This document shows positions 13,101 to 21,700 of a DNA stretch of 64,000 nt, piece by piece. A program made the translations under genes and the position numbers. The notes beneath the pieces are model-generated. The model saw nothing but the letters and a program-made list of their open reading frames with translations, did no database searches and had not been told where the DNA came from. The stretch is from Ornithodoros turicata (taxonomy: Eukaryota; Arthropoda; Arachnida; Ixodida; Argasidae): the NCBI RefSeq assembly GCF_037126465.1, contig NC_088206.1, positions 73,039,687 through 73,103,686 of the forward strand, in the 5' to 3' direction. Positions within the stretch are counted from its first letter, which is position 1. Each line of letters begins with the position of its first letter.

Positions 13101-14875
13101 ACTACGTAGAATGTTACTCATATTACAGATTGCTGCAGGTATAGCGTCAAACTAGCCCTCGACGCGGTATTAATCGGCAGCGCTGACAACGATGCTCAAC
13201 TAATGGAAGCATTAGAAGATCTCGACTCAGATTGGTTCATTGGCATGGAAGGATCTAGCTCCTGGTCGGAGGCTGTTCTCAAAGAAACACCGCAACTGTT
13301 TTGCATATTTCATGATAGAGAAGAGGTAACTGCATTTTGCATTCCAAGAGCCCTTCTTTTTGACGCAGTTTGCGTTGATTCCAGTAAGGTGCTACAGAGC
13401 ATAGTCACTAACATAATGGTTTCTCTTATCAATTGAAATGAGTATTGTATATTAATTAATTTATGTCATAATGTTATTGTACATATATTAATTAACCACA
13501 TACTAAATGATGCATGGACAGCAAAAGTAGATAGAAATAATTTTTTTTTTTTTTTTTTTTGTGGTTTAAAAACTTCACTAGGTGTTGCAGGAAGTTAAGA
13601 AGGGCATGTACATTGCAACAGACGCTTTTGCCTTCTTTGGGACAAAGTCTGGAAGAAGACAGAGCTTCTGCCGTAACATTCTTGATATCCTCGTTAACTG
13701 CCCCCAACGCCTATTAAGGTAGATTTACCCCGTAACAAGAACAAAAGCTTCGCATTACTTTCTCGACTGCTGTTGTCTGAATCTGATTAATATTGTATGT
13801 ACGATATACATGGCGTTTGCTCTAATGTGTCCAGAAATTATATTTAAAGCCGGCGATAAAAGAAAAGCAAGTGGTACTTTTCTGCTACTTGAGTAAGAAA
13901 GAGGTACTGCTTCACTAGTAGCACCTGTTTCTTAGTCAAGTCGCTGAAAAGTAGCGCTCGTTTCTCTTTTATCGCTCGCTTTAAATATAATTTCTGGACA
14001 CGTTAGGGCAAACACCCTGTATATGTTAATAATAATATGTTATATTACAATAATATATATGATGATAGATATGGTATATATGATTAACAATATATATAAT
14101 AATATAATATATGTGTAATTAGGGAGTGACTTTTTCGGGTTAAATGCCATTCTCAGATTCGGGGGGTAAAAATCGGGCGCTATTTTTAAATCTGTAATTC
14201 CGGGAGGCATCGGGCTATAATTTTGCCCTCGGGTGTTATCGGGTGTTTTTGTTTCTCCTCTTGTCTATTAAGTCTTTTCCTAATCTCCCTCTTTTCCTTT
14301 TTTTTTTTTCGGGATCGTGACCTTCAAGCGGTAATCCCTGAAGGCACAGACAGTATTGACACACATTGGTGTATTGCTTGGAAAGTGAGTCACCCATTCT
14401 TCCATGCGCTACATGTGGCGACCTTTGTTCGTCTTCAGTGGAAACGCCACTCGAGGATTTCATGTGACTGGAATTCGGGGAGAAATCGGATTTAACCCGA
14501 ATTGGTCGGAGGTCAGTTTGGGGCGGAATAACTCGGGCGGAATTGGGTTTAACCCCGAAAAAGTTGCTCCCTATGTATAATATATCGGCCACATAAGTCC
14601 CGTTTATATATGCCGCGCAGGATGTTTACCGAAGTCACCTCCTAACCCTGCGTGAAGTGTCCGTCCCCGTCGGCCGTCTGCACACGGAGACCGTCAGGGG
14701 TCTCTGGTCCACTCTCTCTCTGGAACTGTTGTATCTGACCAATGACGACGACGAACGCTACAGCATACAAGCTCAGCCGACAATCCTCCGCAACCTCACC
14801 ATTCAAGCAGCCAATCCTCCCCTTGGCTACCCCATTTTTTCTTCATCAGCCATTACGGTAGCAACATTGTGGTAG
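1011..14875 (+). CDS. PCNX4: Pecanex-like protein 4 (PCNX4), 3' part of gene, 14 exons resolved
   Basis: Pecanex proteins are large multipass membrane proteins; the molecular role of PCNX4 is poorly known. The spliced exons follow human PCNX4 in order: membrane segments with LPP and a FGG motif, the FRNPFYP motif, a transmembrane block ending [10 protein letters not shown], the [11 protein letters not shown] motif, the IDSHEF region, a Ser/Asp-rich linker with DWSDSDD, DWFIG, and the C-terminal block [10 protein letters not shown]…PPLGYP. Exons are 1011–1196, 2899–3014, 3100–3241, 3882–4075, 5236–5339, 6605–6839, 6899–7038, 8027–8178, 9398–9611, 10429–10721, 11340–11605, 12565–12726, 13139–13325 and 14621–14875. 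Phases agree at every junction except 7038 to 8027, where one exon of length 1 mod 3 (about 20 residues) is missing. The first ~220 residues of the human protein have no counterpart here, so the 5' exons are outside the window. Family assignment is from remembered motifs. Confidence 0.9.
1691..1889. repeat. Dispersed repeat, copy 1 of a direct pair
   Basis: About 190 bp nearly identical to 3427–3616 in the same orientation. It differs by a short insertion and a few substitutions; the two lie in different PCNX4 introns. Confidence 0.85.
2899..3014 (+). CDS. PCNX4: PCNX4 exon
   Basis: Acceptor CCTGCAG, donor GG|GTACGG, phase 2 to 1. A hydrophobic exon ending GFILSLDL, equivalent to GFLLSLNL in the human protein. 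Confidence 0.85.
3100..3241 (+). CDS. PCNX4: PCNX4 exon
   Basis: Acceptor TTCTTCTAG after a pyrimidine tract, donor AG|GTAACC, phase 1 to 2. Encodes [19 protein letters not shown] and a further membrane segment. The intron before it is only 85 nt. Confidence 0.85.
3427..3616. repeat. Dispersed repeat, copy 2 of a direct pair
   Basis: See 1691–1889; same orientation, about 1.7 kb apart. Confidence 0.85.
3882..4075 (+). CDS. PCNX4: PCNX4 exon with FRNPFYP motif
   Basis: Acceptor TCTTGCAG, donor GG|GTGATT, phase 2 to 1. Contains [18 protein letters not shown], the best diagnostic motif of this paralogue (IGIFRNPFYP in human). Confidence 0.92.
4294..4460. mobile_element. Small inverted-repeat element (CAGGGGCAGATTTA termini)
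   Basis: 167 bp bounded by CAGGGGCAGATTTA and TAAATCTGCCCCTG. Flanking octamers (AAATGGCT, TAGAGGCC) match only weakly. Lies in a PCNX4 intron. Confidence 0.6.
5236..5339 (+). CDS. PCNX4: PCNX4 exon
   Basis: Acceptor TTTGCAG, donor GTT|GTGAGC, phase 1 to 0. Encodes [14 protein letters not shown] and [10 protein letters not shown], aligning with VSPFAMIAFLS and IGFTRAFRMV of human PCNX4. It joins directly to the next exon, which starts [10 protein letters not shown]. Confidence 0.88.
6605..6839 (+). CDS. PCNX4: PCNX4 exon
   Basis: Acceptor (T)9AAAG, donor CTG|GTGCGT, phase 0 to 1. Begins [19 protein letters not shown], matching the human VWQNTENALLE segment. The AAAG acceptor is an unusual but usable site. 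Confidence 0.85.
6899..7038 (+). CDS. PCNX4: PCNX4 exon ending [11 protein letters not shown]
   Basis: Acceptor CATTGCAG, donor AAT|GTAAGT, phase 1 to 0. A transmembrane block followed by [17 protein letters not shown], a pecanex-family signature. The intron before it is 59 nt. Confidence 0.93.
7199..7450 (+). other. PCNX4: Region expected to hold one unresolved PCNX4 exon
   Basis: The flanking exons leave phase 0 and enter phase 1, so an exon of length 1 mod 3 coding about 20 residues should lie between 7039 and 8026. Two candidates are visible. One is 7199–7226, after GCAG, which reads DRFSTWYSR with donor GTATGT and fits the phase but is short. The other starts at 7380 after a strong pyrimidine tract and reads [20 protein letters not shown], which resembles the human segment better but lacks a good donor in the required phase. 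I cannot decide between them. Confidence 0.35.
7602..7771. mobile_element. pogo/Tigger-type MITE, copy 1
   Basis: Termini CAGTGAACCCTCGTTAATAT and its inverse, flanked by TA on both sides. 170 bp, no coding capacity. Sister copy at 48053–48225. Confidence 0.85.
8027..8178 (+). CDS. PCNX4: PCNX4 exon with [11 protein letters not shown]
   Basis: Acceptor ACGCAG, donor AAG|GTATTT, phase 1 to 0. Encodes [20 protein letters not shown] then [19 protein letters not shown], a near-invariant pecanex block. Confidence 0.94.
9398..9611 (+). CDS. PCNX4: PCNX4 exon
   Basis: Acceptor CTTCCAG, donor CAG|GTGAAC, phase 0 to 1. Starts [12 protein letters not shown] and contains [16 protein letters not shown] and ALVWLLLQF, parallel to VDEVFEDAF, GIIDSHENLKEF and LVWILVQY in human. 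Confidence 0.92.
9738..10265. mobile_element. hAT-like element with GCGGGTA subterminal repeats
   Basis: Termini TAAAGATGAGT and ACTCATCTCTA, flanks CTCACGAG and CTCGTGAG (6 of 8 match). Arms carry many GCGGGTA/TACCCGC copies; the middle is unique. Non-coding. Confidence 0.7.
10429..10721 (+). CDS. PCNX4: PCNX4 exon, polar linker
   Basis: Acceptor TTTTGCAG, donor AGG|GTGGGT, phase 1 to 0. Low-hydrophobicity Ser/Asp/Glu-rich sequence with [12 protein letters not shown], corresponding to the NDWSDDNIFDDE linker of human PCNX4. A 408-bp palindrome begins 73 bases after its donor. Confidence 0.85.
10795..11202. repeat. 408-bp foldback palindrome
   Basis: Starts ACACGGTGCTAG and ends CTAGCACCGTGT. 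Pairing continues through GTTGTCAATAAA and CACTGGGGTG to near the centre, with mismatches. Lies 73 bases after a PCNX4 exon donor. Confidence 0.85.
11340..11605 (+). CDS. PCNX4: PCNX4 exon
   Basis: Acceptor TTTCTGCAG, donor CAG|GTCTGT, phase 0 to 2. Encodes [20 protein letters not shown]…[11 protein letters not shown]… and [13 protein letters not shown], aligning with LPEDWYQFVLRQLE in human. Confidence 0.85.
11931..12281. mobile_element. hAT MITE (TAGGGCCTGAC family), copy A
   Basis: Termini TAGGGCCTGAC / GTCAGGCCCTA with perfect 8-bp duplication GATATGCT. Body carries repeated CGGGTT/AACCCG motifs. 351 bp. Confidence 0.93.
12565..12726 (+). CDS. PCNX4: PCNX4 exon
   Basis: Acceptor TTTACAG, donor TAG|GTACGA, phase 2 to 2. 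Encodes [20 protein letters not shown] and ends [13 protein letters not shown], fitting the region before FRYTLKL in human PCNX4. A hAT MITE starts 25 bases after its donor. Confidence 0.85.
12751..13094. mobile_element. hAT MITE (TAGAGCCTGAA family), copy in PCNX4 intron
   Basis: Termini TAGAGCCTGAA / TTGAGGCTCTA, duplication CTTATTAT / CTTATTAC. It fills 344 of the 412 bases of this intron. Confidence 0.92.
13139..13325 (+). CDS. PCNX4: PCNX4 exon with DWFIG
   Basis: Acceptor GCTGCAG, donor GAG|GTAACT, phase 2 to 0. Encodes [13 protein letters not shown] and [20 protein letters not shown], parallel to RDWYIGLVSDEKWKEAI in human. Confidence 0.9.
13809..14019. repeat. Foldback element
   Basis: Inverted arms CAtGGcGTTTGC…TTTAAAG, flanked by TATA on both sides, about 211 bp. 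Its right terminus CAGGGTGTTTGC on the other strand is mariner-like. Confidence 0.75.
14120..14573. mobile_element. hAT MITE (TAGGGAGTGAC variant)
   Basis: Termini TAGGGAGTGAC / GTTGCTCCCTA, duplication TGTGTAAT / TGTATAAT, 454 bp. Internal CGGG-type repeats like the other copies. In the last PCNX4 intron. Confidence 0.85.
14621..14875 (+). CDS. PCNX4: PCNX4 terminal exon
   Basis: Acceptor CGCGCAG, phase 0, ending in TAG at 14873–14875. Encodes [46 protein letters not shown] and [11 protein letters not shown], the conserved pecanex C-terminus. Confidence 0.96.
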   Translation, partial: DVYRSHLLTLREVSVPVGRLHTETVRGLWSTLSLELLYLTNDDDERYSIQAQPTILRNLTIQAANPPLGYPIFSSSAITVATLW

Positions 14876-15272
14876 AACCACGACCTACTAGATTATAACT
14901 ACCACGTCATTGCATCCCTTCCCAGCGCCGCATTCCCAGTTATTGCTTTCTCGACTTCTACGATACTTTGTACTTCAGCTTACCTTAGTATTCCTGTACA
15001 AACGGTGGATATTCCACGGTAGATGTTTCATTCTGAGGTTGATTACATTCATCATACTAGCGTTTTCATAGGAGCGATCGCTGTCGTCTGCTACGGTAGT
15101 CATGTGTACGCTTCTGCGCGTTCAGAATTCAAATTGCCATCGTCCAATCGTGATGCAGACCTCGTGTGCCGATGAGTAGCGCCCCCGGTGGATCGTGCGG
15201 ACGGGCTCCTCATTTATGACATGGTCGTTATAATCTAGTAGGTCATGGGTAGAACATACGTCTGTGCAAGAT

Positions 15273-15278
15273 AATAAA
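15273..15278 (+). other. Probable PCNX4 polyadenylation signal AATAAA
   Basis: First AATAAA after the PCNX4 stop codon, about 400 bases downstream. A GT-containing stretch follows. Confidence 0.5.
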
Positions 15279-15419
15279 ATGATCACTCGTTATTCTCATC
15301 CCAAACATCCTGAACACAGTGACCCGAAACCCAGCCAGCAACTGGACTGGATTGGAACTCGAGTTTGGACACTTTCCCTCCCGAATGCCCACATTTGGGA
15401 TTGTTGCGGTTGTTACTAT

Positions 15420-16449
15420 TAGAGCCCCTAGTGTTCCGCGATTCCGTGAAGTTTTGTGGAATTGTCCACGTGTCGCGGAACCTGCTGCTTCCCTCAGAAT
15501 CGCATGTTTTTCGCGGAATATTTGATATGTTGCAGCATCGTGTAAGGGTTTCGATCGATCTGCGACATTTTACCCCCGGTTATACCCGACCAGTCGTAAC
15601 TAAGGCCCGGAAATTTGGGCACTAAGAACGACGGAAATAGGCAAGCATTTAGGCTCCAAAAAATACCGAAGTAGGCAATAATATGCAAAGATGGGCACGT
15701 TAATCTGGTACGCCCTTTGACTTTCTTGATGTTTCAGAATGATCAGTCGAGGAAAGCTTGCTCATTTAAAGGCTACGGTACAATACAAGCCTCGACGTCT
15801 GGTACACGAATGCTGAAGCAGCTGGGAAACACGCTATATCGAATAATACTATTACTTTTCCGCCCTCGAAGGTCTTGAAAGGCCAAGAGAGGCCAAATTT
15901 TTGGATCAACTGTACGCAAAAAAGGAACAAAATGCGCAAACACGCAGTAACGAAAAGCAAAGTGCAACACTCGGCACGAGCCTGAAAGCTGCACTCGCAC
16001 TTAGACCCGCAAAAAAGGCTCTTATGGCATCTAAAAATGTTAAAATATGCTGCAATCCCATAGAGTCGATAAAAACGCAGGCAACGCCAAAAATGTCGTA
16101 TTTAGGCGTTTCCAGGCATTTATAGGCAAATGCCCAAAAATCCGGGCCATAGTCATGCAGCAGTGCCACATGCGACTGATACTGCTGGCACTTACATGGC
16201 TGAACGTGCCACGACTAAAGGAAATTTAATGACGGGAATGCCCATAGAAGAAATTGTCATAGAGTTTAGTCTAATTTTCTTTGCGCACTGAAAAGTTATG
16301 AAAGACAGGAAAAGTCCAGGACAAGTCTGTGAGCGATCTCAGGGGGGAAAATGCCGCAAAATTTTTTTACTTGTTTTCCCCTGCTGCGGATATGTAAATC
16401 CCATTCGTCGGGAATATTAATTTTCCGCAGCACAGAGCTAGGGGCTCTA
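15420..16449. mobile_element. hAT-like element, 1030 bp, with nested insertion
   Basis: Termini TAGAGCCCCTAG / CTAGGGGCTCTA, duplication GTTACTAT / GTTATTAT. No transposase. Related sequence at 35093–35913 and, inverted, about 21116–21500. Confidence 0.85.
15602..16150. mobile_element. Nested element inside the 15420–16449 hAT element
   Basis: Inverted ends AAGGCCCGGAAATTTGGGCA and TGCCCAAAAATCCGGGCC. Flanks GTCGTAAC / GTCATGCA are only partly alike. Non-coding. Confidence 0.6.
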
Positions 16450-18493
16450 GTTATTATTGCCATTGCTGTAGTTTGTAACAAAGGTAATTCGAGACGTGGC
16501 ATCTTTGTTTCTTTTTCATCAATTCCAGATGTTTGTGTTGACACATTGTGACATGGCAAGAATCAACGTCACAACCAGAAATTGTTTTCTCAGCGGCTGA
16601 GATTCCTGTGATACGTGGGGGTGTTTAAAAATACTTTAAAGACGATATAAAGACACGAAGACCTATGCACTGGTTGTGCTGCTTGTGAAAAAGGGATATG
16701 CACGTTGCGCGCAAAATGCTGAAACTTTTGCAGTAAATGTTTGTCTTTTTTTTTAACAAATGACACATCAAGTGAGGTTGGTTTGTAACGCTGTGTGCTT
16801 ACGGGGCATTTTGACCATGCTGCTGCTGACTTCTCAAAAGAAATAAGTGTGTTACACCCGTGGTTTAAAAGGACACATTCATCCATTACTTGTTGCAATA
16901 AACTATGAGCGGTGTACATGCAGATGGTCAATTTCAGAAGGAATTATGCCGATATTTGTCTGGAAAGTCCAACTGAAAACCCAGGGAAAACTTGAGGCAG
17001 CACGCAGCTACCTCCAAGTTCGTGGCACAGGGGCGGCACCAGCGAGCGGCTGCTGTACCTGCTCGGCCAAACCGCTGGTTCAAAATATGTACAAGGGAAA
17101 TGTTTGCAACAGTTCCAAGAACTTGTAGGCCTGCATGATAAGGCTGTGTCGCTTTCGGTCCTACACCCTTTGCTACGAAATTGATAAACCGGGGATCTTC
17201 CCAGCATACCTCACCCACAAAATATACCTGTCAGAAAGAAAAAAAGGAGCCCAAAAACATAGCAGATATGGCTGCCACAGAGATGTACAGGAAGGTCACA
17301 ACCTACTAGGTCGGCCTACTTCCTAAATTGCTCTTACGTTTGTTGTACAGAAGGCAGACTGTTTTTCGCTTTTCAGCAGACCCTCGGCCTCCATGTGTTA
17401 CAGCATGGCTGAAAGCTCTCAAGAAAAGCCTGTGCCCGCGACCGACTATGGTGCAACTCCTGTGGTAGCAGACGACAGCAACGCACGGCGCGGCGCGCGC
17501 GCCTTCCGCTATTCTCGTTCCCGGTAGTTAACGGTTTCAAGCCGGATATCTTTATACGTCATTTCCGTCGTTTATGTTTGTGTGTGTGTCGTGGAAACAA
17601 CTGAAAGAAGGCAAAAATTTCCTGGTCTCAAATGTGTCAGGTACGTGTAGACATCTTTCAACGGCAGGGAATGTGTTGAAGCTTTTGAGTGAATCATACT
17701 GATAACACCTGAAACAAGTGATGACGGTGTACAGCACACCGCACATCAACTCAACAGTACCACGGATAGCAGTTGTGTTTATCAAAGCACACTGAGTAGT
17801 AACACGTAAGCTCTTGGGCATTCTTCTATGTGGCGTGAAATCCGTAACATATTACACTATACGTCTTGCATGAGTCGTACGATATTCGATTTTCAACGAC
17901 CGTTTTCCCTGCTGCCATTTACGCATAACTGATGCAAATGGACCTTGAGCCTTTCCACGTAAAGAAAATTGTTAAGGAGCCTAACTGGAGTTGAGCCTGG
18001 CCGGTTTTAATCTCGTGTCTTGGCATTTGGGAAGGCCTTTGTGTTGCAAGCGTCACAGAGGAGTCTGTCAATGCTCATCTGTTGTGACACATTAGGATAA
18101 CATTAGCAGTCTTCGATTTGGCTGCACTTTGTGAACTAGTGCGAACGGTGCAAGTTGTGCAGCACCTGTCATGCACTTTGTTTGCACTCCTTTACGCTGC
18201 CCCTTGCACTTTTTGACGAGTCGACGACAGCTATTGTCCTGGTGCGGGTGAAGAAAGGCATAAGTTTGTGGTGGATTTCTTTCTTCACTGCTGGTATATG
18301 TCATCTTACAAAAACAAGTATGTTTTGATTGGACGTGGCGATGAAGCTCCTCCTCACGCGGAAACGATGACACATTCACATCCTAGTAGCAAAAAGTAGC
18401 AACTCTAAGATGGACCACTGTCAACCCAGTCAGGCTGTACGAGTTCCTTGTGTTGCAGGCCACAAGTTGGGATGCCCCATTGTGGGCTATCCC

Positions 18494-18721
18494 ATGATCA
18501 CCCGGCGTAGACGAACCGCCTCGGGGTCGGAACGCGAGGAAGCCCCTTCCTCACGCCCCTCCGGGGTGGTACACCCCATACAGGGCTTTTCCTCAGGTGG
18601 GGTCACCACAGCTTCCGGTGTGCACGACCTTTCTTCTAGCAGCAGCTACGTCCAAGACATGACTAGCAGGGATCGCACGAGAGAGTTCAAGTCGGCTGCC
18701 AAGCTCATGCAAGGCAGGATG
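18494..18721 (+). CDS. STX5: STX5 coding exon 1
   Basis: Starts MITRRRRTASGSERE; donor ATG|GTAAGG, phase 0. A variable Ser-rich leader precedes the conserved MTSRDRTREFKSAAKLMQ. An upstream non-coding exon is possible, because TTGTGTTGCAG lies at 18452–18462. Confidence 0.88.
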
Positions 18722-21700
18722 GTAAGGGCGGACGAGCTTGCGTTTGTCAGCTGCCATTAATGTGTACCGTGTCACGGCGTACCGTTTTGTACAGGGCAAC
18801 GGCTACGTGCAGAGGATCGGACCACATGACAGGTCGCAACCTGGTTACGGAGAATTCATGCACGTTGCAAGGTATGTTAAGGGCCTTCCTTTCATCACCC
18901 ATGCGCCCAAAGCAGACATAAAAAATGTCCTGGGGTAACTCCTTGGCTTTCTTAAGACTCGCTGTTGTACAATAATGTAGAAGAAATAGGCTGCACTGTA
19001 TTGCAAGAAATTCGGATTAGAGATGCAGCCCAATTGATATTGATATCAGGAATTTGTGTATCATGATCAGTAGCCAATATTTACGTATTAACCGATAAAG
19101 CTGTACATCTCCCCCCCGCAGGCAGATAGGAAAGGACATTGCCAACACCTTTGCCAAGTTAGAAAAACTGGCTTTATGTAAGTGTTTACGCGGTCTCCTA
19201 GTTAATACGATGTAACAGGTGACATCACACTCAACCGACCCATTTCAGTGGCAAAGCGAAAGACCATATTTGATGACCGACCAGTAGAAATCGAGGAGTT
19301 GACGTACATAATAAAGCAGGACATCAGTAGTCTGAACAAGCAAATTGCGCAGCTCCAAGATGTAGGTACTCGGACGATTATTAAGCTGCCCGTGTATGTA
19401 ACGCCGATGTCTGTCATTTCCAGGTGTCCAGAGCGAGAAACTACAGAGGCGCCAAACACATGCAGTCGCATTCCAATTCCATTGTTGTGTCATTGCAGGT
19501 CAGTTGCACGTATCAACATTATTTTCCCTTGTCATCGAATGATTAAAATAGGCGAGCAACGTCTCTGTTGCTTGGTAGGTGAACTTCAAGGGACAGTGGC
19601 GCTCATTTTACTGGAACTAAGATTTCTGTCTCATGTTTGGGTCGAACTTTTTCTTCAAAAATACGTGGGTCGCCTTGTATGCCAGCCACAGGCCAAATTA
19701 TAGCTACGAGTGTCACAACAATGGGTGGTCGACGCCACAGTCTTTGATTCCTCCCTTTGTGCATGCTATTTCTTGACTCGCACGCTTTCTTCTCGATTCA
19801 GTATATCATTGAAATACGGACAGCTTTTTATTTTTTCCTTTTTTTGGAGTGGTCAGCGTGCATTCCTCTTTATATGCCACTCATTAAAAGAAGAGCATCT
19901 GTTCTTCCGTTGCAGTCCAAGCTGGCATCGATGTCCAGCGAATTCAAAAGTGTCCTCGAAGTTAGAACTCAGGTAATGTTACGTTTACTCTATTATAGAC
20001 TATACTTTGTGGCGTATTACAATCGCAGTCTCTAACGTGTATCTCGCACTTGCTCATTGTAGTTACTGTGCTCATCAAAGTATACCAGCTTCGTATAGTC
20101 AGCTACAAATAGTCTACTCCACTACCTGTCATTGTGCATGTCTGTGCATGCAACAGCAATCGCATTCACCGGATTCGTAGCACTTCTAAGTTCCCAGCTA
20201 GCTCGGTATTGCAAGTGCACCTACCATAATTTCGCGTGTATGAGCCGCACCGCAGATAAGCCGCAGGACGTGTTTTTAGGAAAGCTTCGAAAATTTTCTG
20301 GCAGATAAGCCACGGGCAATACGAGACGACTGATTTGTGCGACGAAGGAGACCATAGAGAAGGCCATAAACCCTGTGGTCCATACTCTGGGGTCAGCTCT
20401 AGTGTTCTTCCAATATTGGATTGTGCCCTTGTTTGATGGGTCAGTGGTCTTCCAGAAGACGCGAATCACTGTCACCACTTTCGTTAAAGCTGCTTTGGGG
20501 AATGCACCAGGAAGATCAATCTACTCGAATGTGGTCCCCGTCCCTGTTACGCACTGTTCGTGCATAGGCAGATCAGTGCTGTTGCAGAGACCTGTCGGCC
20601 CTTTCGCTAAAACCGGCGTGTGGGGAAAAAAATCCAGAAGAAAATAGTCATCAGATAAGCCGCACCATTGGATAAGCCGTAGAGCGCCCGAGAGAAGAAA
20701 AAAATAAGCGGCTAATACGCGTGAAATTACGATACTGCGAAAGATAGATGCGTTTCATAAATATGTGGGTCACTTCGGTGATTGATCGTAGAACGACCTG
20801 TGTTTCAGAACTTGAAGCACCAAAAGAGTCGACGGGAGCAGTTCTCGCAGAGCAGCTCCGTCACTACCGGACTGCCACCCTCGGCGCTGTCTGGCCACAC
20901 TGGATCTGTGCTGCTGGCGGACGAGCACGCAGCCGGGGGAAGTGACTACGCAATCGACATGGACGGCAGGCCACGGCAGATGCAGGCACAGCAGATGATG
21001 CTATTAGACGAACAGGTGCGCAGTGCTGTCAATCCAAATGTTTCTTCCCCCCCGTGTATTTATCGTAAGTCTAGCAGCAGGGCCTACTTGCCTCCATGAG
21101 GACGTCTAGTCATGCTTAAACTCCATAGCTTTCTGCGGTGGAAAATTTACTTTCCACTAAGTGGAATTTACAAATCTGCAGAATTCTGCGGGCAAAAGAA
21201 AAAAAAAACAAAAAAGTTGCAGCATTCTCGCAAGATTGGTTACTAACTCGACCCCGCGTGATTTTCCAGCCTTTTGTAACATTTTGGCGCACAAAGAAAA
21301 TTGGACTCGACAATTTCCTTCGTCGTGGCACGTTCAGCCGTGTGGTTGCCAGGCAGTATCAGTCGCGACCGATTGGGTTTAAACCCACGAAAATGTCGCA
21401 GACCATTGAAATCCTTACGTAATTCTGTAAGATACTGAATATTATGCAAAAAAACGCGACTCTGAGGGAAACAACAGGTTCCTCGAGACACGGCCATCAC
21501 GGATTCTCACAAAGCTCCTCATGCTAGTTTGAGAGAAGTGAGTCGAGTGTACGAAAGCTGTACGAAAAGACGATTTAGATTTCTGTGGATCTGCCCCCAG
21601 TTGAGATGTTATGGATCAAGGTGTGCCTCGTGCGCTTAATTACTTTTTTTACTCTCGTAATTAATGCTCCCTTTCTCTGGCACTTTTCAGTGATAAAAGT

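Larger units (their letters stand above)
14876..18493. other. PCNX4–STX5 intergenic region
   Basis: After the PCNX4 3' UTR this holds a 1030-bp hAT-like element (15420–16449, itself carrying a nested element). From 16450 to about 18400 I see no supported gene. Short ORFs on the minus strand (16590–16931, 16934–17218, 18092–18379) lack recognisable domains or splice context. The STX5 promoter and 5' UTR should lie at the right end. Confidence 0.6.

Noticed and set aside
13591..13692. Possible extra PCNX4 exon ([20 protein letters not shown]…)
   Set aside because: It opens after a good acceptor, but the protein aligns with human PCNX4 without it (FHDREE joins DVYRSHLL) and the only phase-compatible donor is a poor GTTAAC.
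16590..18379. Minus-strand ORFs between PCNX4 and STX5, one with a zinc-finger-like HRHVQSKHT
   Set aside because: No paired cysteines at finger spacing and no linking exons; too weak to call a gene.
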